64,000 nt of DNA from Styela clava (taxonomy: Eukaryota > Chordata > Ascidiacea > Stolidobranchia > Styelidae), in the NCBI RefSeq assembly GCF_964204865.1, contig NC_135252.1:5167383-5231382 (forward strand). The letters are read 5' to 3'. Of the stretch, positions 24,080 through 34,689 are shown piece by piece. Made by a program: the position numbers and the translations under genes. Every line of letters starts with the position of its first letter. Positions within the stretch are counted from its first letter, which is position 1. The notes under the pieces were generated by a model. The model was not told the DNA's origin and searched no databases. It saw only the letters and a list, made by a program, of their open reading frames with translations.

Positions 24080-25760
24080 TTCATACAAACTTCATTAGGG
24101 ATGGATGGTCACTTATATTGCAAATGTCTCGTTTCGAGTGTAAACTGATGATGGATGTAAACTTCAATATTTTGTTCTTATATATAATGTACATATTTAT
24201 ATTGTTTCTCGTAAAATTCTTAGGTAGAATGCAAAAAATTGATGTATGACTTCCACCAGAATTTGTAATAGAACCGCAAGGATTTGTTTATGAAGTAGTA
24301 GACTTAACATCATCTCTTTATTACATATTCTTTGTTGCAAGAATTTACAGCCACATCATGTTGTTTTTATTAGGTCTTCTGCACTGCTAAACATAGATTT
24401 CCAAACCTATGTTTGGTAAAATTCTTCTTGACCTAGCTCTTGACTGGGATCGTTCCAATTTCTCTGCATAAAAGACCTTGCATAAAATTAGCATCACATG
24501 TTCTTTCGTTGGCATTGTATTTAGGGCCAAATCACACATTGAAAGGTTTCGGTTTGACGAAATTTGCAATCAGAAATAAGTTTATTTAAATAAGATGTCG
24601 GTATTTTATGATAACTACTTTTCTACTACCATATGAAGCACCGCGTTGATTTTTGGATGATTTAATTCAGTTTTTAAGATCTCTCTCTGTGTGCTTGTGA
24701 AAACGGACTAAATGGACAAGCGTCTTTTACATCTTTACAATGCAGGACCCAATCCATTGCTTTTTAACAAAACACCGGTAGATCGGTCCGTATGAATTAT
24801 GAACTCTATTTGAGCGTTAAAGTGTCTTTGATTGCTATAGAAAATGTTGTTGCAGAAATTTCCAATAGATGACGCATGTAACCTGGACGTAACCGAGACT
24901 TCATAACTATTTTGAAGCAACTGCAATTTGTTTTCGCAACTAGTTTGTGTTGCTATGTCAATCGTTAAGTGCGTGAATATATTTTTCATTCGGATTGATT
25001 TGAAGTGTGAATATTAAATGCATTTTCACTGTACTGGTTTCTCCCTTGAACTTTTGGATGCTTGGAAGATTTATCTGAACAGAATGGCCATGCCTAAAAT
25101 TCCCCTTGTATGTACGAAATTTCCAGCGTGTACTAGAGACTTACTTCTTCAAAAATTATGTCGGCACAATGATTCTGAAGTATTGCGTTCTTCTTTGTTT
25201 CACCCGTTTGTGGGTGGATCAGGCGAAGAATTTTGAGGAACAAGCTTTGAATCGTATCCGTGATTCGCCAGTGTGCGATTGGTGGTGAATATGCACAAAT
25301 AAGTCTATGTATCTGAGAGAATTAACTACTCAGATGTTCGGCGGGTAATTACCGCGCGCATTGCTGTTTCTTGTCGGTTCCCGATGAAAAAATTCTCACT
25401 CTGTCATAATTGCCGGTTGACGCGATCCATTTCTATGCGATGGGTTTCATTTGATGGGCTCATGTTTAATTAACTATGATTCACTTCGATGCAATGCCGC
25501 AATACCAGGGATTAATGGAACGGGTATTGGATTCACCTATTGCCTCGGTCGACCTCGCCGAAAGGCTTTTGCTGTGATCAGACATCTGTTTTTGCGTAGG
25601 CTACTATCATCAATCAAACGGCCAGTGGCTTTAACAATTTCATTTTTATTTCAGAATGATTAAAATAAATTTCATAAGATAAATAGTAAAGTGATCCAGA
25701 TCTTAAAGCCAGCTCTTGATTGCGGCTGTTTTTCGTAGAAAACCATAAAAAGGAAGTGCG
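24080..25760. other. Intergenic region, no supported gene
   Basis: Moderately AT-rich DNA between the convergent ends of the tetraspanin and calmodulin-like genes. It should hold both 3' UTRs. Short open frames here have no splice context or family resemblance. Confidence 0.4.
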
Positions 25761-25766
25761 CCATCA

Positions 25767-27196
25767 TCAATAATCAACTTGTCCTTCCAAGTCTTTCATG
25801 AGCAAAATCCATTCTGAAAATTTTGTGAAGGTGTTAAAAAGTTGATCGGACTCGCGGATTGAAAATGTAAGATTAGAAAACATGAGTAATAAGAAGTTTC
25901 GTTGTTTTTCAAGTTTGAAAGTGCTAGTATCTCGCTTTAACTCAGATTTACGTAGTCCCGGGGAGAGGAAAACCGATAAGATGGCTCAATGATATGGCGA
26001 ACAACAGCCTCTCGTCCAGTTACCAGCCCATGTCGGGTATAAGATTAGTTAGCCAGTTATTTGTTTTCAAATGTATGAACTATCGGATCAGACTTACCAT
26101 CGAAATCAAGCGCGTTGTCTTTGTTATCATCGGCGTTGTTCAAGAATTCATCTACTTCCCATTCGAAAACTTTTTCTCCTGTTGCGTTCAGAGCTGCCTA
26201 AAGAATAAATTTACTAAATTTTAGGCAAGAGGCCATGTAGTGCTAACCCTGTGATCAATAGCGAATGAGCGAGTCATCTTGCTATTTGCCTGAGCATTAA
26301 TTGTGAAAAACTATTTTATAAATTTTCTCCGTTCAATTTGTCAATTCATTTGTCGATTAACAAAATTTGATTAATGGGAAGAAGTCAATTTAATCAATTA
26401 GTCGAACTCAGTCAGTATAGAGCAAATGAATTTCAAGACGCTGAGAGTAAACTGACGAAAATCAATGGGAGAAAATTTCAGCGTCATCTATGAAGTTTTC
26501 TAGAAATTCTATTCTACAAAGTGATTAGCGACTTACTGTCAATTCCTCTTTTGTCAAAAAACCATCCCCATTTTTGTCGTACCAGCGAAAAGATTCTTGC
26601 AATAACTTTTTAAATTCTTTAGATAAATCTTCCTCCCTTTTATCTTGAATTTGTCCGGATAGTTGGCGAGTCATATATCCTAGAAAATCTTCAAGACACA
26701 TGGTACCGCCTGTAGACGAAACGAAAATTCGGTCGTTGCTTATATATATATATAAATATATGTGCAAAAATTTCCTACGGGTCTCTAGAATGCACATCGT
26801 CTTTTAAGAGGTCTTGCTACAAAAGTTGATATTATTCATATGCAAAGTCGAATACAAAATAGGCGCACCACTTCCATTATCTTTAATAATTTCTGAAAGT
26901 TCATCATCCATTGGATCTTGTCCAAGCATACGCAAAACTTTTCCTAATCCCTCGTCATCGAGAAAACCGTCCGATTCAGTTGTGAAAAGCTCGAAAGCGG
27001 CAGTGAATTCTGAAAATCAAAACAAATAATTAGGAATTGACATTCTCTATTTGAAACTCGATGAAATAATTGTCTAAGAAACTTACCGTCTCTTAGTTCC
27101 TGTGTGAGTGCCTGTCAATTGAACGGAAAAAACATGTTAGATTGACATTAACGATAGTTATTATTCAAATATCTTAGTATGTGCTAATCTTACCAT
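25767..27196 (-). CDS. Calmodulin-like EF-hand protein, six exons, complete
   Basis: Minus-strand exons 27194-27196 (the ATG alone), 27087-27111, 26869-27009, 26537-26709, 26098-26197 and 25767-25813 total 489 bp, encoding 162 residues. The intron directly after ATG and the N-terminus ALTQELRDEF match the layout of animal calmodulin genes. Four EF-hand regions are present. EF1 (about 19-30) and EF2 (about 54-65) have lost key ligands. EF3 (101-112, DKNGDGFLTKEE) is canonical. EF4 (137-148, DDNKDNALDFDE) is nearly so, with Asn in place of Gly at loop position 6. The protein should bind calcium mainly through its C-terminal lobe, acting as a sensor or buffer; the partner is unknown. The donor after exon 3 is GTGCGC, weaker than the GTAAGT-like others. 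A SINE fragment starts about 15 bp past the exon 5 donor. It may be a lineage-specific paralogue rather than calmodulin itself. Confidence 0.9.
25945..26083 (-). mobile_element. SINE fragment (3' part) in calmodulin-like intron 5
   Basis: Matches the SINE at 57140-57427 over its tail-proximal half (CCCGGGGAGAGGAAAACCGAT, the CCTCTCGTCC block and GTCGGGTAT) with about 20% divergence. The tRNA-like head is missing. It lies in the intron between 25814 and 26097 and has the same minus orientation as the host gene. Confidence 0.75.
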
Positions 27197-27275
27197 TTTT
27201 ACGCGTTTGTTGTATCTTTGTTGTTTCGTTGGTAAAGATGTATCAGACTGAATAATTTTTGAAAGCTACTCGCGA

Positions 27276-27283
27276 TTTTTATA
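27276..27283 (-). promoter_or_regulatory. TATA box of the calmodulin-like gene
   Basis: TATAAAAA on the minus strand, 80-87 bp upstream of the ATG, in a GC-richer patch (CGCGTCGCCC before it). With usual spacing, transcription would start near 27245-27252, leaving a ~50-nt 5' leader before the ATG-only exon. Confidence 0.55.
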
Positions 27284-27289
27284 GGGCGA

Positions 27290-27715
27290 CGCGATTGAAG
27301 GTGATGATGTGTTCTCCACAATAGGTGCCAATTGCTAATATGTTTATAACCATTCCATGTCACCTTCTGAGTACCTGTTGATCGATTTGCAATATTGCGA
27401 TAGTCTAAAGGCAACCGGCAATATATGTAAACGATCGGTTTGTGTATTTCAACACCCGCGTACGAATCATTCCAAATATCAGATAAGCTCAAATTTCAAT
27501 GCTGCGGCGCGTCGGTCCCGGTGGTTAGTATCAAAAAATAGTCATGAAATAAAGCACCCATGTTAACAAATTGTTATTGGGTCCGAATCGCCAAGTCATT
27601 TCTTTTCCTCTGACGCGAGTCTACTAATTTTCCAGCTCTCATACTGTTACTGGGTATCGTGCAGACGCTATTTAAATAGCGATGTTATCCAAACTTTTCG
27701 TATAGCTGACAGACA
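27290..27715. other. Intergenic DNA upstream of the calmodulin-like gene
   Basis: No repeat or gene recognised. Overlapping open frames on both strands of about 70-97 codons lack splice or family support. Confidence 0.35.
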
Positions 27716-28745
27716 CCGAACGAATAAATCCCCGACACTTTTAATTTCCATTTAATCTAATTAAAATACATCAAACAGCAAAATCTCAACTCATAATTTT
27801 AGTAAAATATTTCAGTTCGGTTAAATGAGCCCAGCAATTTAATAACTGGTGGAATGCGAGATGAGGAATTTGTTCTTCAGTCGGGTAACAAACTTAGAAA
27901 TCTGTTGCACTCTGGCAACAGACATTTCGGTGTTTATGGTAGTTGATATGTGTAACAAACTGATACCGCCATAGCGTCGCTGGTCACAATTAAAAAAAAT
28001 GCAAGGTGAGCAAGCTCGATAATGATAACTGCGAATGGTATGACTGTTTCCATCTCAGTTCTGATTATTTAATGCATGACAAAGAAATATTTACTACGCC
28101 ATAAAAAGTGAATGAGTTGGGCCAGGTTTATCCAAACCCAGGCCCACATGTGGCCCGCAGCATCAGTACATGTGGCCCACGTCACATTTGCTGGGGATTT
28201 ATAACAAATATCATTGGGCGTTGTTTCGTCATGAAAATAACCAGGGAAATCTTTTGACATATTATTACATCACTTGCGTTATTAAATTGACTAGTTTTAT
28301 TGCTAGCTGAGACAAGATCATCAGCGAAGTCTAAGTCGGCTTTGCCTACTGATAGCTGTTTTGGCCAATCAATATACTCCCTGTCGGATTGTCTTTTGCA
28401 ACCAGCCTAAACAGTAACACAATATGTTGCCTATATGTCAGAAAGTTAGTAATTACCCACCAATACCTTACATTTGGCAAAATTTAGTAATAAATCAATC
28501 TGCAGTGATTTGTAAGTTATTTTGTACACATCAGTTTGAAAAGAAAGCTTACCAATTCCAATAGATTTTTAACTGGCTATGCTTGATATGTCTGCAATCT
28601 GTGTCGTTGCCAAAAAACTAAAATGCTGTACTCATCCAACCAAACTCAAATCTTTTAATAAAATTGTAAGTTGAGATTTTGCTGTTTGATGTGTTTCAAT
28701 TAGATTAAAATGAAATTGAAAGTGTCGAGAATTTGTTTGTATATA
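27716..28745. mobile_element. Element bounded by ~125-bp inverted repeats
   Basis: The left arm (about 27716-27850) and right arm (about 28620-28745) are reverse complements at roughly 80% identity; for example CAGCAAAATCTCAACT at 27777 pairs with AGTTGAGATTTTGCTG at 28669. About 770 bp lie between them with no coding capacity. A non-autonomous DNA transposon is the simplest reading. No clear target duplication was found, so the ends are approximate. Confidence 0.55.
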
Positions 28746-29383
28746 AGACTGCTCTGGATTTTGCTTACCGATGTTTGAAAGCACTTACATTTGCGAACGC
28801 ACTTTCCACGTTATGAAGAGACTGAACTCTAGTACTAAATGCTGACATACAAAGATTAATCGATGAAAAATATCGATGAAACGTTAAAGGTGTTCGTTTT
28901 GTTTTATATTACGATGTTCACCTATTACTTGCGCCAATGTGAACCGCGAACAATGCAAAAATAATTTTGCGGTCCTCGACGCCGACAACCGTAATCGGTC
29001 CGTCGTCGGGCGCCATCGAAGGCCCGACGAAATAGCTGTACACTGTAGATCCTCTGTTGGTCGCCAGACCATGTTATCTGGGATGTGGCATGAAAACGCC
29101 TCTGCACTTTTCATTCATTAGAAGATCTGGAAACACCCGGACTTACATTAGTGCTAACCTAAGGTAGGAATTGTTCGTTTGTTTTACCCAAGTGGTGCTG
29201 ATGTCGCATCAGCGTTCTACCATCGGTAGACGCATCGTTACAGCTGGTTGCCACTCTTTTTCCTCTCGAAATTGAACATTGAGTCATTGACCTTTATTGC
29301 ATTACTTGATATATCTATAGCACTCCTTACAAAAAAAAATGTTCAACATTTTTTTTTCAAATGCACCTTTGCGGCATTTGCAG

Positions 29384-29535
29384 TTAGACATAAATTCTTA
29401 AGCCTTTTCCATCACCATTTTACTCTATTCTTGAACGATTTTCCTGCCTTGCTATCAAAAATCCTTCCACCAAATGAACCAACCGAGATAGATAAAAATG
29501 CGCGCTTGTATACCTTGGATAACTTCGACAGCGAA
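29384..29535 (+). CDS. Candidate orphan internal exon
   Basis: A pyrimidine-rich tract ending TTTGCAG, an open 152-bp frame and the donor GTAAGT together look like an internal exon (acceptor phase 1, donor phase 0). It would encode about 50 residues, including FPALLSKILPPNEPTEID, with a helical, leucine-rich start. I do not recognise the protein and found no partner exons. A hAT-like element begins 300 bp downstream. It could be chance. Confidence 0.3.
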
Positions 29536-29835
29536 GTAAGTCTTTAGAGAAATTCTTTATAAGATATTGTTGGATACCAGTGGCCGCTTTTATCTAGTCT
29601 TGTTCGGAGCAAAAGGCACGAGTAAGCGTCATATTACGTCATTATACAAAAAAATATCTGTTTGAAATGCGAACATTGGCATTACAATCTATTGTGTGCT
29701 CATTGACCTCTGATGAGTTCAGATTGGAGTTTACTCCGCTAATAATACGGAATTAAGGACACGCAGATAGGGACATCCACCCCCACAATGTAACAGTCAT
29801 AGGCATGTCCGCTAAACTTATATCTGCGCGAAGCA

Positions 29836-31553
29836 GGCGCGCAGCCAGGATTTTCAAAAGGGGGGGGGTTCATAATCATAAATTCCCATTGCGGTCTGTA
29901 ACAGTCTTCGAATTACGCGCTCGTTAAAGGGACGTCTTTTCAGCGTATAATGATTATTCTTGTCGTGTGAAATATTCAATCTCTGACAACTACAAAATTC
30001 TAAAATGTCTTTATATATTAGTTTAATTGTGTCCAATGTAACTCGCGGTTGCTTCTTCTTACGTCAAAATTAAAACATTAGTTCTCTGAAATGCCACGGA
30101 ATCGGTGGACATAAAAATATGAGGATAAACGGTGTATTTAATTTTAATACGTATTTTTGGAATCTTGCCAACTCAGTATCGCCGTTAGAAAAATCTCAAC
30201 AACTGATATAAAATCCCGAAAAGTACAATTTTATTTCGTACAATGAAAATGCGTATGAAGTATATGGTTAAATCAAAAATACATATTCATCGCCGCGATT
30301 ACGCCACTTGTTAAAAGAGCCGACGTTTACAGCGAAAAATGATTTTTCTGTTGTGCAAAGTGATCAATTCGTGACCGATAAGGGCATATTTAAAATGTCT
30401 TGCTTTATTAATTTAATTGTCTTCAATTTAACCAGCGTTTGCGTCGACAAAACAAAACAATTTTTTACAATTCACAATTTTAAAATACCTCGGCCATTTG
30501 CCGACATAAAAATAAAAATTTGTGGTAACTGCCCGTCGCCTATCATATATTGTTTTGATCCGTATTTTTTCTATTCTGCAAATTCGACAAATTTGAGATG
30601 TGCTTGTAACATTGACTCCGTTCAATCGCAATGCTGACACTCCGATTATTTTTAAAGATAAAACCTCCTGAAAAATCCGTAAATCTGCTGTGAATTCTCA
30701 TGGAGTAAAATTTATTTCAGTACAATAAAAATTGATGGATATACTTCGGGTTAATTATCTTATATATCATCACAAACCGGGAAAAAAATCGCGTTTTCAA
30801 CCTTGTTTAATGATAACACAAAAATTTTCTACGACAATTTTAAAGTAATGGATAAAAGGCAAATCCCACCCACAATTAACCGTGTTTCGATTTTAGTGAC
30901 GGTATGTTCCTAAACGGCGACCAAACATGATGTGCGCCATAGGCACACGAAATTTTGCGATTTTGCGACTAGAAAAGCGTTTTTAGACTGTCGCGGGACT
31001 CAACAAAACTCATATTGTTTACGGTTTTATTTTCAGTATTTTATAATGCCGCTTTTCAATCAAATTTAGATCGCGGTTTTACTCCTTCTTTTGTCTTTAG
31101 AACCTCGCCACCGATGAACGTATAATAACTCACGAATTCACAATTCCGTGCAAAGTACAAAAATAAAATAATTATCATGTTTATCGTGGCACAAATTTAT
31201 GATTTAGAAAGAATAAAAACCGAGGTAAGGGCGTTTACGGCCCGAATAACACGCTGATGAAAACATGGGCGATTTTAGCAGAAGGCAATTGCACGCTTTT
31301 TCAGTTTTCACATTTCCGTGCGGGTACAAAAATAAAATAGTTACCATTGTTCCCGCGGCACAAATTTGTGATTTAAAGAGAATAAACACCATGTAAAGGG
31401 CGTTCACGGAATAAATAACATGCCGCGTTGATGAAAACGAACGGCGATTTCAGCAGAAGGCAATTGAACGTGTTATCGGCAACTTTTTCACTTTTCGGAA
31501 AATTCAAAAGGGGGGAGGGGGTTCGAGCCCCCACCCCTGGCTGCGCCACTGGC
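29836..31553. mobile_element. hAT-like non-autonomous element, 1718 bp
   Basis: Flanked by the 8-bp direct repeat GCGAAGCA (29828-29835 and 31554-31561). The ends are imperfect inverted repeats: GGCGCGCAGCCAG on the left, and GCCAGTGGCGCAGCCAG read inward from the right. G-runs next to TTTTCAAAAG and TTTTGAATTTTC follow at both ends. The interior is AT-rich with no transposase. Near the right end, a ~185-bp segment beginning about 31133 is repeated in tandem with divergence, up to about 31500. Confidence 0.75.
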
Positions 31554-31799
31554 GCGAAGCAACACAAAACTGAGCTATTCTATGAGTTGTATGAACTATG
31601 GGTAATTTTGCATAATTAGTAGACCGACACTGCTCTAGTGGACCAGTACCTGGTCTGAAACCCATTTTGCATCCGGGGAGCCGAATATCGAATGCTTAAG
31701 TCGCGGTTTTTTATTGAATAGCATTTTGCAACATATATAATAATTAGTCAACGAAACCAATCCATAAACTAACTGCAACGAGTTTGAAACAATTGCATT

Positions 31800-32060
31800 A
31801 TCTTTGCATCTACGTGCATTTGCACCCGTAAACTACATTCACACCGCTTACAAATTGCACCAAACGACGTTTGGCCCATGGACATTTGCACCCGTATACA
31901 TTTGCTTTCGCGTTCATTGGACCCGTGGACAATTGCACCAATTGACATTTGCGCATACATATATCTGTGCTAGCAAACATTTGCACCCATGGATATGCAT
32001 GCATTTATGCCCATTTGCGCTTGCATCCATTTGCATCAGGGTCATTTTCATACACGAATG
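31800..32060 (+). repeat. Degenerate ATTTGCACCC minisatellite
   Basis: About twelve irregular units of ~18-24 bp around ATTTGCACCCATGGAC. The repeats stay open in several frames, so spurious frames of up to 166 codons span it. Related arrays lie at 23895, 38030 and 39839. Confidence 0.75.
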
Positions 32061-32389
32061 TTTGCGTTTCACGAAAGTTTCATTTCATGCTCGTGAATTA
32101 GTTGGACTCCCAATTCTGGACAGGTTAAAACATCTCGCGACAATATTATGGAGTACCAGCTCACGCAAGCAAAAGTGTATTAAAGTTAACTCGCTCCATG
32201 TAAATTTTGCCTTGGTCGAGTCGAGAGCGTTTGCTATTTTCGCTAACCTATGTTTATATGTTCGCGGATGCAAGTCTCTATGGGTGCAAATGTACGTGAA
32301 TTGAAATTCCATGGGTTTAGATATACATTGCTGCACACGTCCACGAGTGCAAAATATGCGAGGGTAAAAATTCTCACGAGTGGAAACGT

Positions 32390-32600
32390 AGGTGAGGACA
32401 CCGGAACGTAGTTTGTGTAGTTTGATGGAGGACACCGGAACGTAGTTTGTGTGCCAGGGGGCCATAATTTCAGGTACAAATACTACAGATAGTCACCTTG
32501 GTAGTCCCCGAACTCGTAATATAGCTAAAATAAGCAAAATTGGAATAAAATTATGGCCTAACCCTAACCTGGTACACATACTACGTTACCGAAAGTATTC
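32390..32600. mobile_element. GGTACTCC-family hAT-like MITE, degraded copy
   Basis: Contains both inner parts of the family's long inverted repeat: GACACCGGAACGTAGT on the left, duplicated in tandem about 45 bp apart, and CCTAACCTGGTACACATAC on the right. The outer tips are lost, so no target duplication can be read. Confidence 0.7.
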
Positions 32601-32609
32601 AGGCCTTGT

Positions 32610-33560
32610 CTACGGATACAATTGTCAGCGTTTGGAACTATGGTAATCGTGATAAAAAATCTTTGTACGCGGTAATAAGTTGGCCAAAAACTAAATTTTA
32701 TTTTGATTTTCATATCGCTTTCAAAAGTGGTAAAAATTAAAAGTCATAAAGATTAAAACGGCAAAATAAGCATAAGATGGTGATATCATTTGGCGATATG
32801 AATTGAAAATATTATCTGGAAGATTTTCGTCATCTAATCGCGTTAGAGATCAGAAGTAAAAGATTTGGACTTTATGTGAATATTATACAAGACATTCACT
32901 TTCTCTACATGTATAGCATTGGGTGAGTCATATCTATTAGCAAATGAGGTCATAGTTCTTTATTGTGGGATGATCAAGATGCCGTAAGTCATTCATGCCT
33001 TTCATACACCGCTTACGTCACATCTTCCGCTCGTGCCTGTCGTTTATCCATCGTGGTTCTAAAATTAAAGAGGGCTGTAAAGTCAGAACACATGTCTGCC
33101 TGACAGATCAATGACTATTCCCACAATTTAATAATAATAAATAAATTTGTCAAAACACTATTTGAGAATTTATACGTTACTTCGGACATATATTACTTTC
33201 GAAATACAGAAATTTAACTACAGCTAATTCAACTACTTGCCTAAGGCCCGGCGTGAATTATAAGACGCTCCCTTAATAGTCGTGGGTTGGCTTGTAACTC
33301 TAAAAGCTTGTAAATAACTTAAAAGTAGCTTCTCGTCGCGCACGCTCATCATAGCAGTCAAATTTTAGTGTCATGTCTGGGTCGAAAACTTATCTCAAAA
33401 TGTCAAATTTCAAACTTTTTTTGTGCGATATATTTTGAATAGTTGTAAAAAAAACACGAGTGCATTTTTGCCGTGTGTAAATGTAAATGAATTCAATTAG
33501 TAAGACTCATTCCAGATGCATATGAAAACGTAAATTGTAAGCATAGGTCAATAAATTATA
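32610..33560. other. Intergenic region, 3' side of the metallophosphoesterase gene
   Basis: AT-rich DNA without a recognisable repeat or gene. It should contain the 3' UTR of the gene at 33567-34679. Confidence 0.35.
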
Positions 33561-33566
33561 CCTATC

Positions 33567-34679
33567 TCATGATTCTGAAAGTAAAGATTTCGTGTCAGCT
33601 GTTGCCACGTCAGTTTCTAAATTCGGAAAGTCAAATATCACAGCGGGGTGTTGCGGGTTTCGTAATGCATCAACAGAGGAACAGTTGATATAGACTGTAT
33701 GGCCGTCCGACTCCATTCCATACCCATCGTGTATGTGACCAAATAAGTGATATTTTGGTTTTACCCGAAGCTGAACTTCATTTAAAAGATCGACGCATCC
33801 CGCCCTAGTGCCTCTATTTACTTGATCCAAGCGCCCTGCGGGAGGTCCATGTGTCAATAAAATATCTATGTTTTCTGGAATGTTTTGCCACTTCTCCATA
33901 ATTTCTTTACCTCGTTTCAGGTTGAATGCTAAGCTCCCACAATTGGGTTGCCAGGGTGACCCATATATCCTAATTCCATTAATAGAAGTTTCCGTATCCT
34001 CCAAGTACGTACAGTTTGTCAATACGGCTTGCCAGCTTCTCCATATACTTTCTGGTATATTTCTGTGAACTCGAAATCTCATATTTTCCGATTTTTTTAA
34101 ACTTTCCATTATTTCCTTGTCAAATGATATTTCGTGATTACCCGCGATGACAATCTTATGCTTATGAGGTAACTTGCCCAACCAATCGTTAAATTCTATC
34201 ACCTCCTTCATAAATCCCCTTTCTGTGAAATCGCCACAATGAATTAACACGTCACCATGTGGTACATGCATCCTTCTGTGAGTTGAATGCGTGCATGATA
34301 TACAAACAAATCGGGTGTGTCCTTCAGGAATTGGCGAGTCTGGAGGCACAGATGTTACTTCATATCTCGATAAACGATCCCACTCGATATCTCCCGTGTT
34401 TTTTTGTAAGTTTTCCAAAAATTCTTCTGGATTTTGTGAGGGGGTATACTGAAATATATCGGCCACATCCGATCGCTCTTCACTGCGACGTATAGTATGG
34501 AATAGTCTGCGAAATCTAGCCATAATTCCCGGTCCTACCGTGCCTGTTAATCCGCTAGTTTCAGGCGGTAATGATTGTTGTTCTTCACGTGGTTTCACAT
34601 GATGCTTCGGCTTGTTTGTTGGAGTCTGTGGCCTCCTGTAAAAACTCCGCTCCCTTCCGAAAAAGCTAAATGAGTGCAT
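33567..34679 (-). CDS. MPPED1/MPPED2-like metallophosphoesterase, single exon
   Basis: An uninterrupted 370-residue frame. After a non-conserved N-terminus of about 120 residues comes a calcineurin-like phosphoesterase domain (about 122-352) of the MPPED/UPF0046 family: HCGDFTERG, FNDWLGKLP, IVIAGNHE, RIYGSPWQP, ILLTHGPP and FGHIHDGYG in the family order. These enzymes bind two divalent metals and hydrolyse phosphodiesters such as cyclic nucleotides. His131, Asp150, Asn181, His182, His277, His315 and His317 are present. The first metal-ligand Asp of the family's SDTH motif is Cys129 here (ISCTH). In mammalian MPPED1/2 the residue matching His315 is Gly, so this copy keeps that His but has lost another ligand. 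The N-terminal region is longer than in the ~294-residue mammalian proteins. The intronless frame among spliced genes may indicate retroposition, but no poly(A) remnant was seen. Confidence 0.92.
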   Translation of the reverse strand: MHSFSFFGRERSFYRRPQTPTNKPKHHVKPREEQQSLPPETSGLTGTVGPGIMARFRRLFHTIRRSEERSDVADIFQYTPSQNPEEFLENLQKNTGDIEWDRLSRYEVTSVPPDSPIPEGHTRFVCISCTHSTHRRMHVPHGDVLIHCGDFTERGFMKEVIEFNDWLGKLPHKHKIVIAGNHEISFDKEIMESLKKSENMRFRVHRNIPESIWRSWQAVLTNCTYLEDTETSINGIRIYGSPWQPNCGSLAFNLKRGKEIMEKWQNIPENIDILLTHGPPAGRLDQVNRGTRAGCVDLLNEVQLRVKPKYHLFGHIHDGYGMESDGHTVYINCSSVDALRNPQHPAVIFDFPNLETDVATADTKSLLSES

Positions 34680-34689
34680 TTTAAAAATT

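Noticed and set aside
31804..32304. 166-codon open frame
   Set aside because: Most of it is the degenerate ATTTGCACCC minisatellite, open in several frames; composition rich in His, Cys and Phe is a repeat by-product.
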